This document shows, piece after piece, positions 31,760-43,929 of a stretch of 64,000 nt of DNA. The translations under genes were made by a program, and so were the position numbers. Position 1 is the stretch's first letter. Every line of letters starts with the position of its first letter. Source of the stretch: Flaveria trinervia (Eukaryota > Streptophyta > Magnoliopsida > Asterales > Asteraceae); the NCBI GenBank assembly GCA_025506515.1, contig CM046452.1:44632562-44696561 (forward strand). The letters run 5' to 3'. Below the pieces are notes generated by a model. It saw nothing but the letters and a program-made list of their open reading frames with translations. It ran no database searches and was not told where the DNA came from.

Positions 31760-34700
31760 GCTCAAGACAAACAGAAATGTCTGGATCATTGATAGTGGTT
31801 GTTCCAGGCACATGATAGGAAATAGGTCACTACTCTAGAACTTTGAAAGGATTGATGGAGGGCCAGTTGCTTTTGGAGGAGATGAAGGTGGTTACATTTC
31901 TGGAAGGTGCAAGGTCACAAATCGTAAGCTCAGCATTGAAAAGGTAGACTTTGTTAAGGAGCTTGGGTACAATCTTTTGAGTGTATCCAATTTTGTGATC
32001 AGAGTCATAACATGCTCTTTACTGAGCATGAGTGCATTGGTCTCAAGCCCAGGGTGGTCATTCCTCATGAGCATATTCTGCTTAGAGCCCCCAGGAAAGG
32101 GAACATGTATAAGATAGATCAGCAAGAAACATCTCCCTCTGGAGAAGTTTCATGCTTTCTGTCTAAAGCAAATAGTGATGAGTATTTCCTATGGCATAAA
32201 AGAATATGCCATGTAAACTTTAAGAACATGAATAAAGTGATTAAGAATGATTTGGTAACTAGAATGCCAAAGAAAGAGTTTACTAGTGATGACCATTGTG
32301 TTGCATGCCTAAAAGGGAAGCAACATAAGGTATCTCACAAGCCTAAGGAAAGGAACTCCATAACTACACCCCTACACTTGTTACATATCGATCTCTTTGG
32401 CCCCACCAGTGTAATGAGTCTAGGAAGGACCTCTTACTGCTTAGTAATCACAGATAACTTTACAAGATTCACTTGGGTCTTTTTCCTTAGAACTAAGGAT
32501 AAGACTCCTGAGATTCTGAAGAATCTCATCTTAAAGATTGAGAATCAATCTGATCACAAGGTCAAAATCATAAGATGTGATGAGGGAACTGAATTCAAGA
32601 ACCAAATCCTTGATACATTTTGTGAGAAAACGTTATTACAAGACAATATGGTGCTCCCAGGACTCCTCAGTAGAATGGTGTTGCTGAGAGGAGAAACAGG
32701 ACACTGATTGAAGCTGCAAGAACCATGATGTCTAACTCTAAGTTGCCTATCACCTTCTAGGTAGAGGCAGTCAACATTGCCTGTTATGTGCAGAACAGAG
32801 TTTTAGTAGTTAAGACTCATGACAAGACTCCTTATGAACTTTGGCACAAGAGGAAAACTTTCATTGGTTTCTCAGGTCATTTGGTTGTCCTTGCACCATC
32901 TTGAATACCAAGGATCAAATTGCCAAATTTGCGGAGAAATCAGATGATGGATACTTCATTAGATACTCTTCCAAGATAAGGCTTACAGAGTATACAATCT
33001 CAGAACTATAATTGTTGAGGAGACAGCCAATGTGACTTTCAATGAACACACACCCTGTGTGGCTGGTTCTGGTCCTGATTGGCTCTTTGATCTTGATTTA
33101 GTTACCAACTGTTTTAACAAATCTTGTGAGACTATTTTAGGATCTTGATGCTGATAACCACTCCATAGATGACAACATCAATGATGTCTATCTTGATAAG
33201 TGTGTTGATGTGGTGGGTGAAACATCTATACCAGATCTAAATTTCTCTAATTTAGATCTTTTTCAGCAACTTGCTGTGATCCCTTAGCTAAGGATCCACA
33301 AGTCCCACCCCACCACAAACATCATTGGAGATGTTGTCACAGGGGTAAGAACAAGAGGACAAACCCATGAAGAAAATGTTTGTCTCCACTCTTGTTTCTT
33401 ATCCTAGTTAGAGCCAAAGAAAGTTGATGATGCTCTAAAGGGTAGATGTTGGGTTGAAGCTATGCGAGAGGAGCTGCTTCAATTCAAAAGACAGAAAGTT
33501 TGGAACCTTTGTCCTTTTCCTTATGGGAAGACTACCTTTGGAACCAAATGGGTGTTTAGGAACAAGAAGGATGATAGAGGATTCATCATCAAGAACAAAG
33601 CTAGACTAGTTGTTCAAGGGTACACACAAGAAGAAGGGATTGACTACACAGATGTCTTTGCTCCTGTAGCAAGACTGGAAGCTGTTAGGATATTCCTGGC
33701 ATTTTGCTTCATCCAAGAACTTTAAGGTCTTTCAACTTGATGTGAAATGTGCTTTTCTTTATGGAGTGATTGATGAAGAAGTGCATGTCGAACAGCCACC
33801 TGGTTTTGTAGATCCTGATCATCCTAATTATGTCTGCAAGCTTGAAAAAGCTCTTTATAGGCTGCATCAGGCACCTAGGAAGTGGTATGAAACAGTATCA
33901 GAGTATCTTTGTAAACATGGATACAGGAGAGGTACTATAGATGGAACTCTCTTCATCAAAGGACAGGGAAATCACATATTGCTAGATCAAGTATATTTGG
34001 ATGACATCATTTTTGGTTCAACTAATCCAAATCTTTGAAAGACTTTGAGAAGCTAATGAAGGACAGATTTGAAATGAGTGTCATAGGGGAACTCAATTTC
34101 TTTTTAGGAATTCAAGTGAAGCAAGTTGAAGATGGCATCTTCATTAGTCAGTCAAAGTATGTTCAGGACATACTCAAGAGGTTCAACATGACTGATTGTA
34201 AGATTGCTAAGACACCCATAGCTAGAAACCACTCCCTTGGACCTGATCTTGAGTGGTAGTGTGTAGATGAACACTTATACAGGGCTATGATTGGGTCTCT
34301 TATGTATCTTACTGCTAGCAGGCATGATATTATGTTTGCCACTTGCATCTCTGCAAGATATCAAGCCAAACCTAAGATGTCTCATCTTATCACTATCGAA
34401 AGGATTCTAAGATACCTTAAGGGTGTTTCAACACTTGGTTTATGGTATGCTAAGAATCCTGACTTCAATCTGTATGCTTACACAGATAGTGATTATGGTG
34501 GTTGCAACATGACTGCAAAGTCTACATCTAGGGGATGTCAGTTTCTTGGTAGAAGGGTTGTCTCATGGCAATGCAAGAAACAATCTTATGTCTTTGCATC
34601 AACTACTAAAGCTGAATACATTACTGCTGCTACCTGGTGTGCTCAAGTGCTTTGGATTTAGAATCAGATGCTGGACTATGGGTTCAACTTCAAGGAGACT

Positions 34701-34937
34701 CCCATTCACATAGACAACAACAGTGCTATCACAATCATAAAGAATCCTGTGCAGCACTCAAGGACCAAACACATCAACATTAGGTATCATTTAGTAAGAG
34801 ATAATTATGAAAAAGGATTAATTAAACTAGTCAAAGTTCACACAGATGAACAATATGCTGATCTGTTTACAAAAGCTTCTGATGAACAGAGATTTAAATA
34901 TCTTGTATCAGCTATTGGGATGATCAACTTTGAGTAG
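31760..34937 (+). pseudogene. pol of the outer copia A element, broken
   Basis: It begins just after the gag stop in another frame. Protease: WIIDSGCSRHM from 31782. GAG-pre-integrase: about 32160-32330 with KRICHVNFKNMNK and CVACLKGKQHKVSHK. Integrase core: 32370-32760 (LHIDLFGP, LVITDNFTRFTWVFFL, IIRCDEGTEF). RT: 33400-34250 with TKWVFRNK, VFAPVARLEAVRIFLAF and YLDD at 33994-34005. RNase H: 34287-34937 with YTDSDYGG, TKAEYI, IHIDNNSA and ADLFTK, so its acidic residues are present. Frameshifts near 32640, 33722 and 34037 and stops such as 34257 and 34659 disable it. Confidence 0.88.
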
Positions 34938-35588
34938 GTTTTTCTTAAAACTAATTCTTATTATTTCTTAAAACATGTGTTTCCTAATTTTTCTAGTTCA
35001 TCACTTTCATAAGCTCTCGTTTTCTTTGGATGAAAATCTTTTTGAAGACTTTCCTTAGATTTTTGCAAATTTCTGATCCTTCGGAAGATATGTTTTTATC
35101 TTCGGAAGCAAATCATGCCTTCAAAACAAATAACTGTCTAAGAAGTTTTACCTTCGGAAGAAATTTCTAAAATATCTTCTGAAGCTTAAAAGCTTGTCTC
35201 AGACACTTATATGTTTTCAAGGACAGTTTTCTTTCGAAGCAAAATTAACTCTCGGCAGCTTTGTTCTTTTGTGTACAAAGCATTCAAGTCTTAATTTCTC
35301 TTTCGAAGAAAACTTTTCAAAACTCTCTGGAAATTCTTCCGAAGTCATTTTAGCTTCGGAAGCTTTTTCATTAAATTTTCCGAAGATAATTTACCTTCGG
35401 AAGCTTTTTGACTTTCAAGAAAACTGCTTTTTAAGCAAAAGTAAACTACTTTTTCAAAGGTGGGACCGACATCCAGATTTCAAAGTTTATCCTCTTTCAT
35501 TAAACTTTATTTGAAATCCTTTTTCACATATAAACTCAACGGTTTCCCCCTCTTTCTATCATCTGTTTCATCCTCAAGCTACATCAAA
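34938..35588 (+). other. pol-ORF3 spacer of the outer A element with CTTCGGAAG words
   Basis: Non-coding. Contains CTTCGGAAG or CTTCCGAAG at about 35080, 35101, 35152, 35337, 35354 and 35394, plus diverged forms. The same words recur in the family A LTR. The region ends with a pyrimidine-rich stretch (CCCCCTCTTTCTATCATC) just before the ORF3 ATG. It could be a leader for a separate ORF3 transcript, but no promoter is provable here. Confidence 0.6.
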
Positions 35589-38500
35589 ATGGCCAACCTT
35601 CTTCAGAGAAATGACCCAAACTTTACCATGCAGCTACACAGGCAACGCAACCTAGTTGCTCTGTTAAGCTCTGAGAAAGATCCTCATTTCTCAGAGGTTT
35701 GCCGCTTCTTAGCTTTGTCCAACTACTTCACCTCCCTAACAATTGATCCTCCACTCTATGAGGATCATCTGCTGGAATTCTGGAAGACCTGCCAAGAGGT
35801 CATAATGGATGGGGAGAAGGCACTGTCTGCCACAGTGCAGGGGAGAACATCTTCATCACTCTGGCCATCATCAACATGCATCTTCAGTTGGATGATGAAG
35901 AAGGTGAGGTGTTCTTCCCAAAGGAAGCTGTCAATCATTCTTTTGAGCAGATGGGCTATGAGGGAGACTACTCTGTCAAGACCTTCAGGAAAGGGAAGGT
36001 CTCATCCCAGTGGAGATTCCTGCTCCATGTGGTTATCCACAGCTTATCCAACAAGCATGGTGGATGGGACCAGATTCCTAAGGATCTCTCTTTCATCATC
36101 CATGCAATGATTCATGGGGTCAAGTTTACGTATTATTAGTTTGTTTACACTAATTTACTTGCAAACATGGACTCCTTATAATATTACATGTTCCCTGGAT
36201 ATGTCCAGTATATTCTTAACTGTGAACTGGGCTCACAGTTAAGGGGAACATGTAACATTCTTAAACTGGGACAGATGAAGCCCGACATCTTTAAAATACT
36301 AAGAAAGCCACTGTTGGCTTCTCTGGGTAGAAGCAGCCTTGGTCCCAAAAATGTTAGAGCACATTGCTCAAGGTGACAACCTAGCAGCACTAGCTAGTGT
36401 TGAACCCACACCTTGTACATCCCAACCACCTACACAGCCACAAATCACGCTCACATACCAAAGAAAATCCAAACGAACCCCTACTCAGACTATTCAGTCT
36501 GTAGAGGCCCCTATACACTCACCCATACAGGAGGAAGTGGATACTAGAGCTCCCACTTCTCCTGAGGAGCAGACCACTCCCACTTCTTCATGGATTAGTG
36601 CTGAGGTTCCTCATGCTCAGCTGGATGAGCTCATTAGCCACCTCTCCCAAACTGCCTTAAGCCATCACTCTAAGTCTCAACACTCAGGTGATCAACCTTT
36701 ATGGGACAGTTACCATCCCCAGCCTTTAGATCTCAATCAACCTATTCCCAACCTTGACTTCTATACTGATGAAGGTCTAGGTTTCAGTGAGTACCATGAT
36801 TCTCTCTTCTTTTCCCCTACTCAAAGAGAGATGAGTGCTCTTGAGTCTCTTACTTCTAGCCCATATCAGTCACCTACTACTGAGGTGGACACTTTTGAAC
36901 CTGTTTAGGATGTCCATTTGGAAGAGGCTCTCACTTTTGAAAGTGATTATATCATTAAGACCTCAACCATGGCAACTCAGCCCACTTACATCTCAACTGA
37001 GGCTGTCAGTGAGCAGAGGAAACCCAGCAACCAAGAACCTGAAGCTGGTGGTAAGAGAGAGGACTCTGGCCCATACATCTCATCCCCCAATGATTCTTCT
37101 GATGAATATGAGGGGAATTTAAGACTAAAGGTGCAAAAACTGTCTCAACCATGCACCTATTTAGTCATTAAGGTTAGTCACCTTGAATCTCAAGTGACTA
37201 CCTTGTAGAACAGTGTCAATGATCAGCAACTTGAGATTTCATATCTTAAGGAAAAACTAGCTGGGAGACCTTTAAGAAGAGCTCAACCAGGAACACAAGA
37301 ACCTATGGATGTGTTTGACCTAACTCTTGGCTCACCTATGCAAGTGGGTGATGCTACCAAAAAGGGGGAGAAAGTCATTACAGCTACAGAACCTGGGAGT
37401 TCTTTAGAGAGAATGGTAACTGAGGACTCACCATCCTCGCTTGCAATTGTGCATTCTCAGCAACCTCCTCAAATTCACATTGATGTGGACTACATCGACT
37501 CGTTCATACAGAGTCTGTTTGAGGATGGGATACCAAGGGCTATGTCATCTCGATCATCTTCCAATCACATCATTGGGTGGAGGTATGACAGCAACAAGAA
37601 AGCCCTAATCATCATAGGAGTTCAAAGGCAACAGGAGATCTTCAACTTTTAGACCTTGAACTTCTATGAAGGTCTAGATTAGTCAACATGCCACTTGTCA
37701 ATCCAAGCAAATCAAGACAAGCTGACAAGTTGGCCCAAAGAATCCAAGACAGGATCACTGCAAAGTTTAACCTTAGAAGAAGACTATGGCAATCAGGAAA
37801 TATCATCGGTCAACTAGATGTTGAGGCAGAACCTAAGATTAACTTCATAGGGGAAACCTTGACTGAAGGCCCACTGACAGAACCTGAAAGCCCTATCTTA
37901 TTACCAGCAACTGCTGTAGAGATCAATTCCCTTTTTGAGACTCATGCTAGTGAAGGTGCGTCTCAACCTCTCTCTGCCCAAAGTTTGGAAGCTACATCAA
38001 GCAATGAAGGCCAAAGCTCTCTCTACCCTGAGTCACAAAGGTCTGTGAGTGACAAAGGGAAAACAAAAATGACTTCTGAAGATATTAAGGAGGAGAAAAG
38101 AGAGAGGAAAAGCAAGCTGAGAGGAGAAAGTTCCTCTTCTGGGTCTACAAGACTCATGGAGACTACAATCAGGGCTGCCCACAGACCAGATACTTAGAAT
38201 GATGTGTTAAGGGCAGTCAAGATAAACTACATGTAGACAAGGAACTATGACATAGACAATGTCATCTCTCTCCCTTGGGAGAAACTCAATGAATTGATTG
38301 ACCTAGAAAAGTCAAGGGAGAAGAAAGAGGCAGAAGATGCAGAGCTGCTAGTACAAATCAAAGAAGATAGAAGAAATAAAAGATTATACAAGCATGTGCC
38401 TACTCTCTCCCCAATTCAAGAAAGCCCTGCATATGAGGATGTGGTTCAACAAGAACCTTAGGTAGATAAAGAAGAAGAAAGGATCAAGACAATCAACTAC

Positions 38501-38958
38501 CTGAATGCCACATGCCTCTATCAGGTAGAAGCACTTCTTCCCTTATCCTTTGACTATATTGAGTTTGAGTATCTTAAACAGCTTGAACTTGAGATAGTCA
38601 AGGAGAGAAAGACAACCAAAAGAAAGCTAAAGGAAGAAGCTGCTAAGTCAAGAGCCATCATCCACAAAAGCATGAAGAAATCTACTGACAGGAAGAGGAT
38701 GATGACCTTCTTGAAGCTATATGGATTATCCGAAAGGAGACTTGGCCCCATGTCTCTATCCACTATGGATGAACAAATAAGGGTGATCAAGCAGAAGATA
38801 AAAAGTGGAGAGCTGGTTGACTTACATTCCCCTCCAAGTCAAGCTCCACCTGAAGTGGAGGTTAAGGTTGAACAAGCAGAGACATCACAACCAGGACCTC
38901 TTCCTGAATCTCAGCAAGCTTCATCTTTTGATCCACAGCAGGGTCAGACTCACTCTTA
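35589..38958 (+). pseudogene. ORF3 of the outer copia A element, part 1 (up to the B insertion)
   Basis: Starts MANLLQRNDPNF at 35589. The N-terminal region contains FW followed after about 24 residues by IT and, 7 residues later, LQLDD (FW at about 35778; LQLDD at about 35879-35893), with a one-base frameshift between. It continues with GYEGDYSVKTFRKGKVSSQW and a FPGYVQYILN segment (36191-36220). A Pro/Thr/Ser-rich region (36340-36910), a heptad-like segment (37105-37260), and Lys/Glu-rich segments to 38958 follow. Stops at 36137, 36906, 37206, 37650 and 38195 among others break it. The reading continues at 51159 beyond the inserted element. Function unknown. Confidence 0.75.
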
Positions 38959-38963
38959 ATCTG
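38959..38963. repeat. Target-site duplication ATCTG, left copy
   Basis: ATCTG flanks the inserted B element on its left; the identical five bases are at 51154-51158. This is direct evidence that the B element inserted into the ORF3 of the A element. Confidence 0.9.
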
Positions 38964-39159
38964 TGTTAGGATCAGTGATCTACATTTGATTGATTAGAGA
39001 GTATTGCAGCGGAAATCAAACAATGAATTAGACAATTCACAAGAATACAGTTGATATTCAAAGTAAGAACAAACGATTATAGAAAGAATTCTGCAAATCA
39101 AAGATTTCATTCAATACGCGCTTTCGTGGTGGCAAAATGTCACACTTACAATCAGGTCA

Positions 39160-39210
39160 ATCATCCCTTATATAAGAATGTCGTGGTGGAACATTCCTTA
39201 TATAGGAGAT
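39160..39210 (-). promoter_or_regulatory. Paired TATA-like modules in the B LTR
   Basis: On the minus strand CCTATATAAGGAATGTTCCACCA (first module) is followed by ACGACATTCTTATATAAGGG (second module). Both have TATATAA next to CATTC or GTTCC and the word CCACCACGACATTC between them. The same pair is at about 50515-50565 in the 5' LTR. The position downstream of the U3 array suggests the core promoter. The transcription start is not known. Confidence 0.5.
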
Positions 39211-39499
39211 GTGACGTTGCTGATGTCATTTGATAGTGACATCTAACAGAATTATTCAGACTACTAAAAGTTAACACAACTACTGAAGATGTCAAAACAG
39301 CTGACATCTTCTTACAAAAATACTAAGTGTTAACTGTCACTGAAACTACTGAAACTACAACGACTGAAGAACATGCTCTTCAGTCGTTTTACAGATACTG
39401 AAACATAAAATAAAACTACTAAAAGGAAACCATCACAACAACTGAAGAATGCTTCTTCAGCTGTTGTAACAAACTCTGAAGGCTTCAGTACTTGTACTT

Positions 39500-39720
39500 G
39501 AACTTTAGCTGTTGTCATGAACTGATGTCTTCAGACTTTGGTCTTCAGCTGTTGAAGTCTTCAGTACTTTAGTCTTCAGCTGTTGAAGTCTTCAGTACTT
39601 TAGTCTTCAGCTGTTGATCTTCAGACTTTGGTCTTCAGCTGTTGAAGTCTTCAGTACTTTAGTCTTCAGCTGTTGAAGTCTTCAGACTTTGTCAAACAGC
39701 TGATCAAGTCTTCAGTAGTT
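39500..39720 (-). repeat. 31/28-bp tandem array in the U3 of the B 3' LTR
   Basis: Seen on the plus strand as repeated GTCTTCAGCTGTTGAAGTC and TTCAGTACTTTA units. Units of 31 bp alternate with a 28-bp variant in which CAGACTTTG replaces the GTACTTTA part. The unit contains CAGCTG E-box-like and GAAGACTTC dyad sequences. Confidence 0.8.
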
Positions 39721-39786
39721 GTTGTGATATCTGTAGGACTTAGAGGTTTTTCTGATCAGGCTCATTGGTTCTTTTGGTCCAACAAA

Positions 39787-39794
39787 CTCCCCCT
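39787..39794 (-). other. Polypurine tract of the nested copia B element
   Basis: On the minus strand AGGGGGAG followed by TT and the LTR start, identical to B1 and to the family A elements. Confidence 0.85.
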
Positions 39795-39873
39795 GAACCA
39801 ATGCAGCCAAAACCTCTAAATTTATTGAAGATGTCCCACTTATTATGGCAGAAAGATTTGGTCTTTTTGTCTT

Positions 39874-42800
39874 CTAGATCAGCTCAGAAGTGACCCATGT
39901 AAGCACAGGCCTGGGAAGAAGTCTCAATGATCTGTTTGGCAAAGATGAATGGGAACTCTGTCTTGGGGAACTGGACACAGAGCTGTTACCCCATCCATGA
40001 GATCTACTTCCGAACAATGAGTCTGTATCCTCCATGGTAAGCTCTTCAACTCCTCCTTCAAAAAGTGATTCTGGCCCATAATATTCAGATAGGTATTTGA
40101 CCTGTTTCCTATTTTTGAATTCCATAGTTGTTATTACTCTATAAGCAAATTCATCTGGGTGATTACCCTCTAAGAACAACTGGAGCTCATTCTTTCTAAC
40201 TTCCTCAAGCCTCTTATATACTAACCCCTTTTTCACCATTTTATTTTCCAGCATCTTGTGGGGTCAGGTTAGCTTTATAGGCTTTCTTGAAGTCATCTAG
40301 GATTTCCCAGGGTGATACTACAAAGACCAGTGAGATCACTTCATCTACAATCTTCTTCACTTGGCCAATGTATCTCTGTGGAATGTTTTTCTTGTGAATC
40401 CTATGAGACACCCTGGGATCAGGCAAATCCTCACTCTCTCTTTGATATTGAAATGTATGTTTAAGAGTGTATAATCTGAGAGCATGCTTCTTCATGTTGA
40501 TGATTGAAGATGTGGCAGCATATGCTTGTCAACCTCCTCAACAATTCCTCATCATGTTGTTTGTGAAGCTCTTCTTCTTCTAGCTTCACTTTCACAATTT
40601 GTCTTTGAGTTTCAGGAGTAATTGTGGAGAGTGACTTGTGGCCTTAGGCAACTGTATAACAGTTGAGAGTGGCAGCCTATCTTCATCTTCATCATTATCT
40701 TCGTCATCTTCTTCTAGCCTCAGTACCCTTCTCTCCTCTTCTGGGGTACTTATTGGCTACTGGTTTTGTGGGTAAGGGAATTGGTTTAGTGGGTTGTGGT
40801 TGTGGTGGTTTTGGTGTGGGAATGTTGACAGGCTGTTCTAGCATTTGGATGTGAGGTCGGCTTTAGATTGCTTGACTAGTTCAGTCCTGCTCCCAGCACC
40901 AGCTTCATTTAAGGCTTCAATAACCAATCCTTTGGTGTATACTTCAGATGAACAGATCTTGGTGGTTATTGCCAAGATGCTATCCTGGACCATGCCTTGA
41001 TCTCAATCAATGATCTACCAGATATTTCGCTATGAACCTGATCATGATTTCTAGCCTTTCCCTTTCCAACACATCATAACTTGCCCATCTAGCTTGGATT
41101 TCTTCAATTTCTAGTCTTCTGATTTCTGAGTCAAGTTTTTCAGTGTTGTGACATTGCCTAAACAACTTATCAATGATGTTATCCATTGATCGGCTGTGTT
41201 CGGCATCAGCCTTCTTCACCATTGTCTCCAAGTCAGTCTCCTTCTCATTCTTCCTTTTCTTGTATGTGACATGAAAGTCTTTAGTACTTTTAGTCACCTT
41301 CTCCATGTCAGCATCCTTCACCTTTCCTTCTCAATTTCTTTCCTATCTGCAATCCTCTTTCTTTTTGCTTTCACTGACTGAATCTCCCCCTTTTTGGTTG
41401 CATTGGTTGCAAGGGGTTGATGCCTTTTGCTCACAGCATCCTCTATCAAGGGATGTATAACTGAGGGAAGCCTCTCAACAAGGGTTTTAAGCACCATATC
41501 AGTGATAGTTGAGGTGATGAGAGGTAAGGAATGTTGAAAGATAGCAGCTATTTGCTCAGGGGGGTTCTGTCCCTGAGAAATAGTGCGAGAAGCAGAGGCA
41601 GGTGGCTGAGTGTTTTGGAGTGGCTCAGTGTATGGGAGACCTTCAGAGGAAGGTGCCATCTGTGGGTTTTGAGGGGTAGATGGTCTTTGATCCTGAGAAA
41701 TTTTGGCAAGCAGCTCTTTGAGTCTGCTCACCTCATCCTCGAGGATGGTGTTTTGGGATAAAACATCATAAAAGAAGCCCAGGTCATCATCAGTGTTTAC
41801 TGAATCACCTGACCTCCTGATAGAATCAGGATGAACATGCTCTGAGTGTAGATCAGTAGTAGCATGTTCCCTTGGTCATGGTACTGGGGACTTCCTGCCT
41901 CAGGACCATGTCCTTCATCAGCAGTTGCCTCTGGTGAGGTCTTATGAATGTTACCAACTTCAGCTGATCATATGCTGAAGCAGGAGAAGTGGCAGCCTCA
42001 CCAGAAATTCGAATCTCCGTTTCTACACTAGGAGATTGAATATGGTAACCCCTGTGCTGTGGGGTGTCAGAAGCACGTTGGTCCTCCCCTCAATGGTTGA
42101 GGACATCCCAGTTTTGATTGGTATCTGGGGAGGAGGTGAGGAGTGCAACTGAGTCAGCACTTTGGCAATTATGATGGTAGGACTTTGTGGGGCGGTTGCA
42201 GTGGGAGAGGGTGTGAAGGCAGTATGCACCCGGGGAGAGTGGTGCGTTTCAATGGCAACCTCCTCAAGTGAGGAAGGTTCCAGATGTATAGGTGCCCCAG
42301 AGATGGGCTACAGGCTCCTGTTGAGAGGAAACCTGAGCGGTTGAGGGTGAGTGAGTCCGTGTATCCACTGGGGGGTTATGACCAGTAGATATAACCTGCG
42401 TTTGTGTTGCAGGGGCATCCTCAGGGGACTCATTTCCCTGAGTAGCCTTTTTGGCTTTCTTGTGTTTGGGTTTGGTGGGGACAATGGATTTGGAGGTGGT
42501 GGTTGTGGGTTCCAGCTGCGTGGGTTTTCGCAGTTTGGCAGCCAGTTTGAGTGACTGGTCTGAGTTGTGCCTGGAGTATACTTCAGGCAATACAGCCGTG
42601 GCAGGGACTCCAAGGCCACAAGTCCCTCAGCTTTCAGCTGGTTTACTATAATGGCCATTAGGAACCGAGGATATAATATCCATCGGTTAGCTATAGGCTT
42701 GGAGGCCATATCCTTGAGTTCAAGAAATAATATTTCAGAAAAATTTAAGCTTTGTTTGTCAAGGATAGAGAATAATACCTGCTGCCACCTCGTCGACATT

Positions 42801-43259
42801 TGATCCCAAGAAGAAGTCTTAGGAGCTAAGCATACATTCACCATATGAAAAATTAGTCGTTCCGCATCATGGAAATGCTTCTTCAGGATGGTAGAGGCAC
42901 TAAGGTACCCTGGTATCCATGTTGGGCAAATGATAGATCAGTGGTGCCCTTTGGATACCCAGTGGGGAAAGTGGCATCATCCAGTTGTAGGGTTTGGCGA
43001 AGGATTTTTGGAGTGATGACCACCTGACGATTGTTGACGAACGACTGGAGAGAGTCGGTGTCATTCTCCCCAGTGATGAGGGTGACGTTCGTCGAGAACT
43101 GATGGAGGGATTCGGCATGAATGGTAGGATTTAGAAGGAAAGCCGTTTGTATGGAGAGTTGATCATTAGATCAATGGCATTATCAAACTTTGTCCAGAAG
43201 GATGATTTGGTAAGGTAAGCAACACAGTTGTGTCGTGGTTTAAGCTTCATGTTCGCCAT
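39874..43259 (-). pseudogene. ORF3 of the nested copia B element, broken
   Basis: Starts at the ATG at 43259 (MANMKLKPRH). The N-terminal part (43118-42900 and neighbouring frames) carries the FW/FS-x25-IT-x7-LQLDD block; here the Trp is changed (FSTN for FWTN). A YPRFLMAI segment follows at about 42680-42657. Next come a Pro/Thr/Gln-rich region (about 42590-42000), a Lys/Glu/Met-rich coiled-coil-like segment (41321-41007), and a C-terminal domain (40254-39874) with KRLEEVRKNELQLFLEGNHP. The stretch 40495-40241 is open but joins the next in another frame. About 1,100 codons are expected if intact. Frameshifts occur near 42900, 42300, 41750, 41320 and 40250. Function unknown. Confidence 0.75.
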
Positions 43260-43359
43260 TGATGTGAGAGAAGGTTCTAGTTTTTGAACGTTAGGTTTGA
43301 GATGATGAAGCTCTGTAAGACAAGGTATTTATAGGGTATGGGTTATAAAGCAACTGAAG

Positions 43360-43720
43360 GGTTTGGTATGAGTCATCAGTAGTTTTAAGCGACTGATGAC
43401 GTGGTATTAACCCTCAGAGGTTGAAACAACTGAAGCTCTGGTTTAGGCATCAGTAGTTATAAAACTACGAAGACCATGGTTTTAGCTTCAGATGTTGGAA
43501 ACAACTGATAACTTGGTGTTAGTCATCAGTAGTTATAAAATAATGAAGACATAGTTTTGTTATCAGTTGTTGTAAACAGCTGACGACGTGGTGTTAGTCA
43601 TCAGTAGTTGTAAAACTACTGAAGACATGGTTTTTGCATCAGTTGTTTAAGATGAAGCAATAGTTTTAGAAACAACTGAAGAGAAATTCTCATCAGTAGT
43701 TTTCGTCAATTCATAGCTTT
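43360..43720 (-). repeat. 38-bp-type repeats in the pol-ORF3 spacer of the nested B element
   Basis: Degenerate units around CATCAGTAGTT and GACGTGGT or GACATGGT followed by CAGTTGTT, matching the array at 4690-5100 in B1. They lie upstream of the ORF3 start. Confidence 0.7.
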
Positions 43721-43929
43721 TCAACTGTTTCATACTGTCCTCAACACTTACTCATCAGTCTTTTTGGTTGTTTTTCAGTTGTTTCATAGGACATCAGTAC
43801 TTATCTATTTGTACTTATATGAGTAGTTATGATGTATCAGTGCTTGTGACAGATCAGTACTTATTTGTGATATGGTTACAAATGATCATCAGTACTTATT
43901 TGCTGATCATCAGTAGTTATCACTTATTC

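Larger units (their letters stand above)
38964..39784 (-). repeat. 3' LTR of the nested copia B element (821 bp)
   Basis: On the minus strand it starts TGTTGGACC directly after the polypurine tract and ends GATCCTAACA. It contains the 31/28-bp U3 array (about 39500-39720) and two TATATAA-like modules near 39165-39205. Confidence 0.92.
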
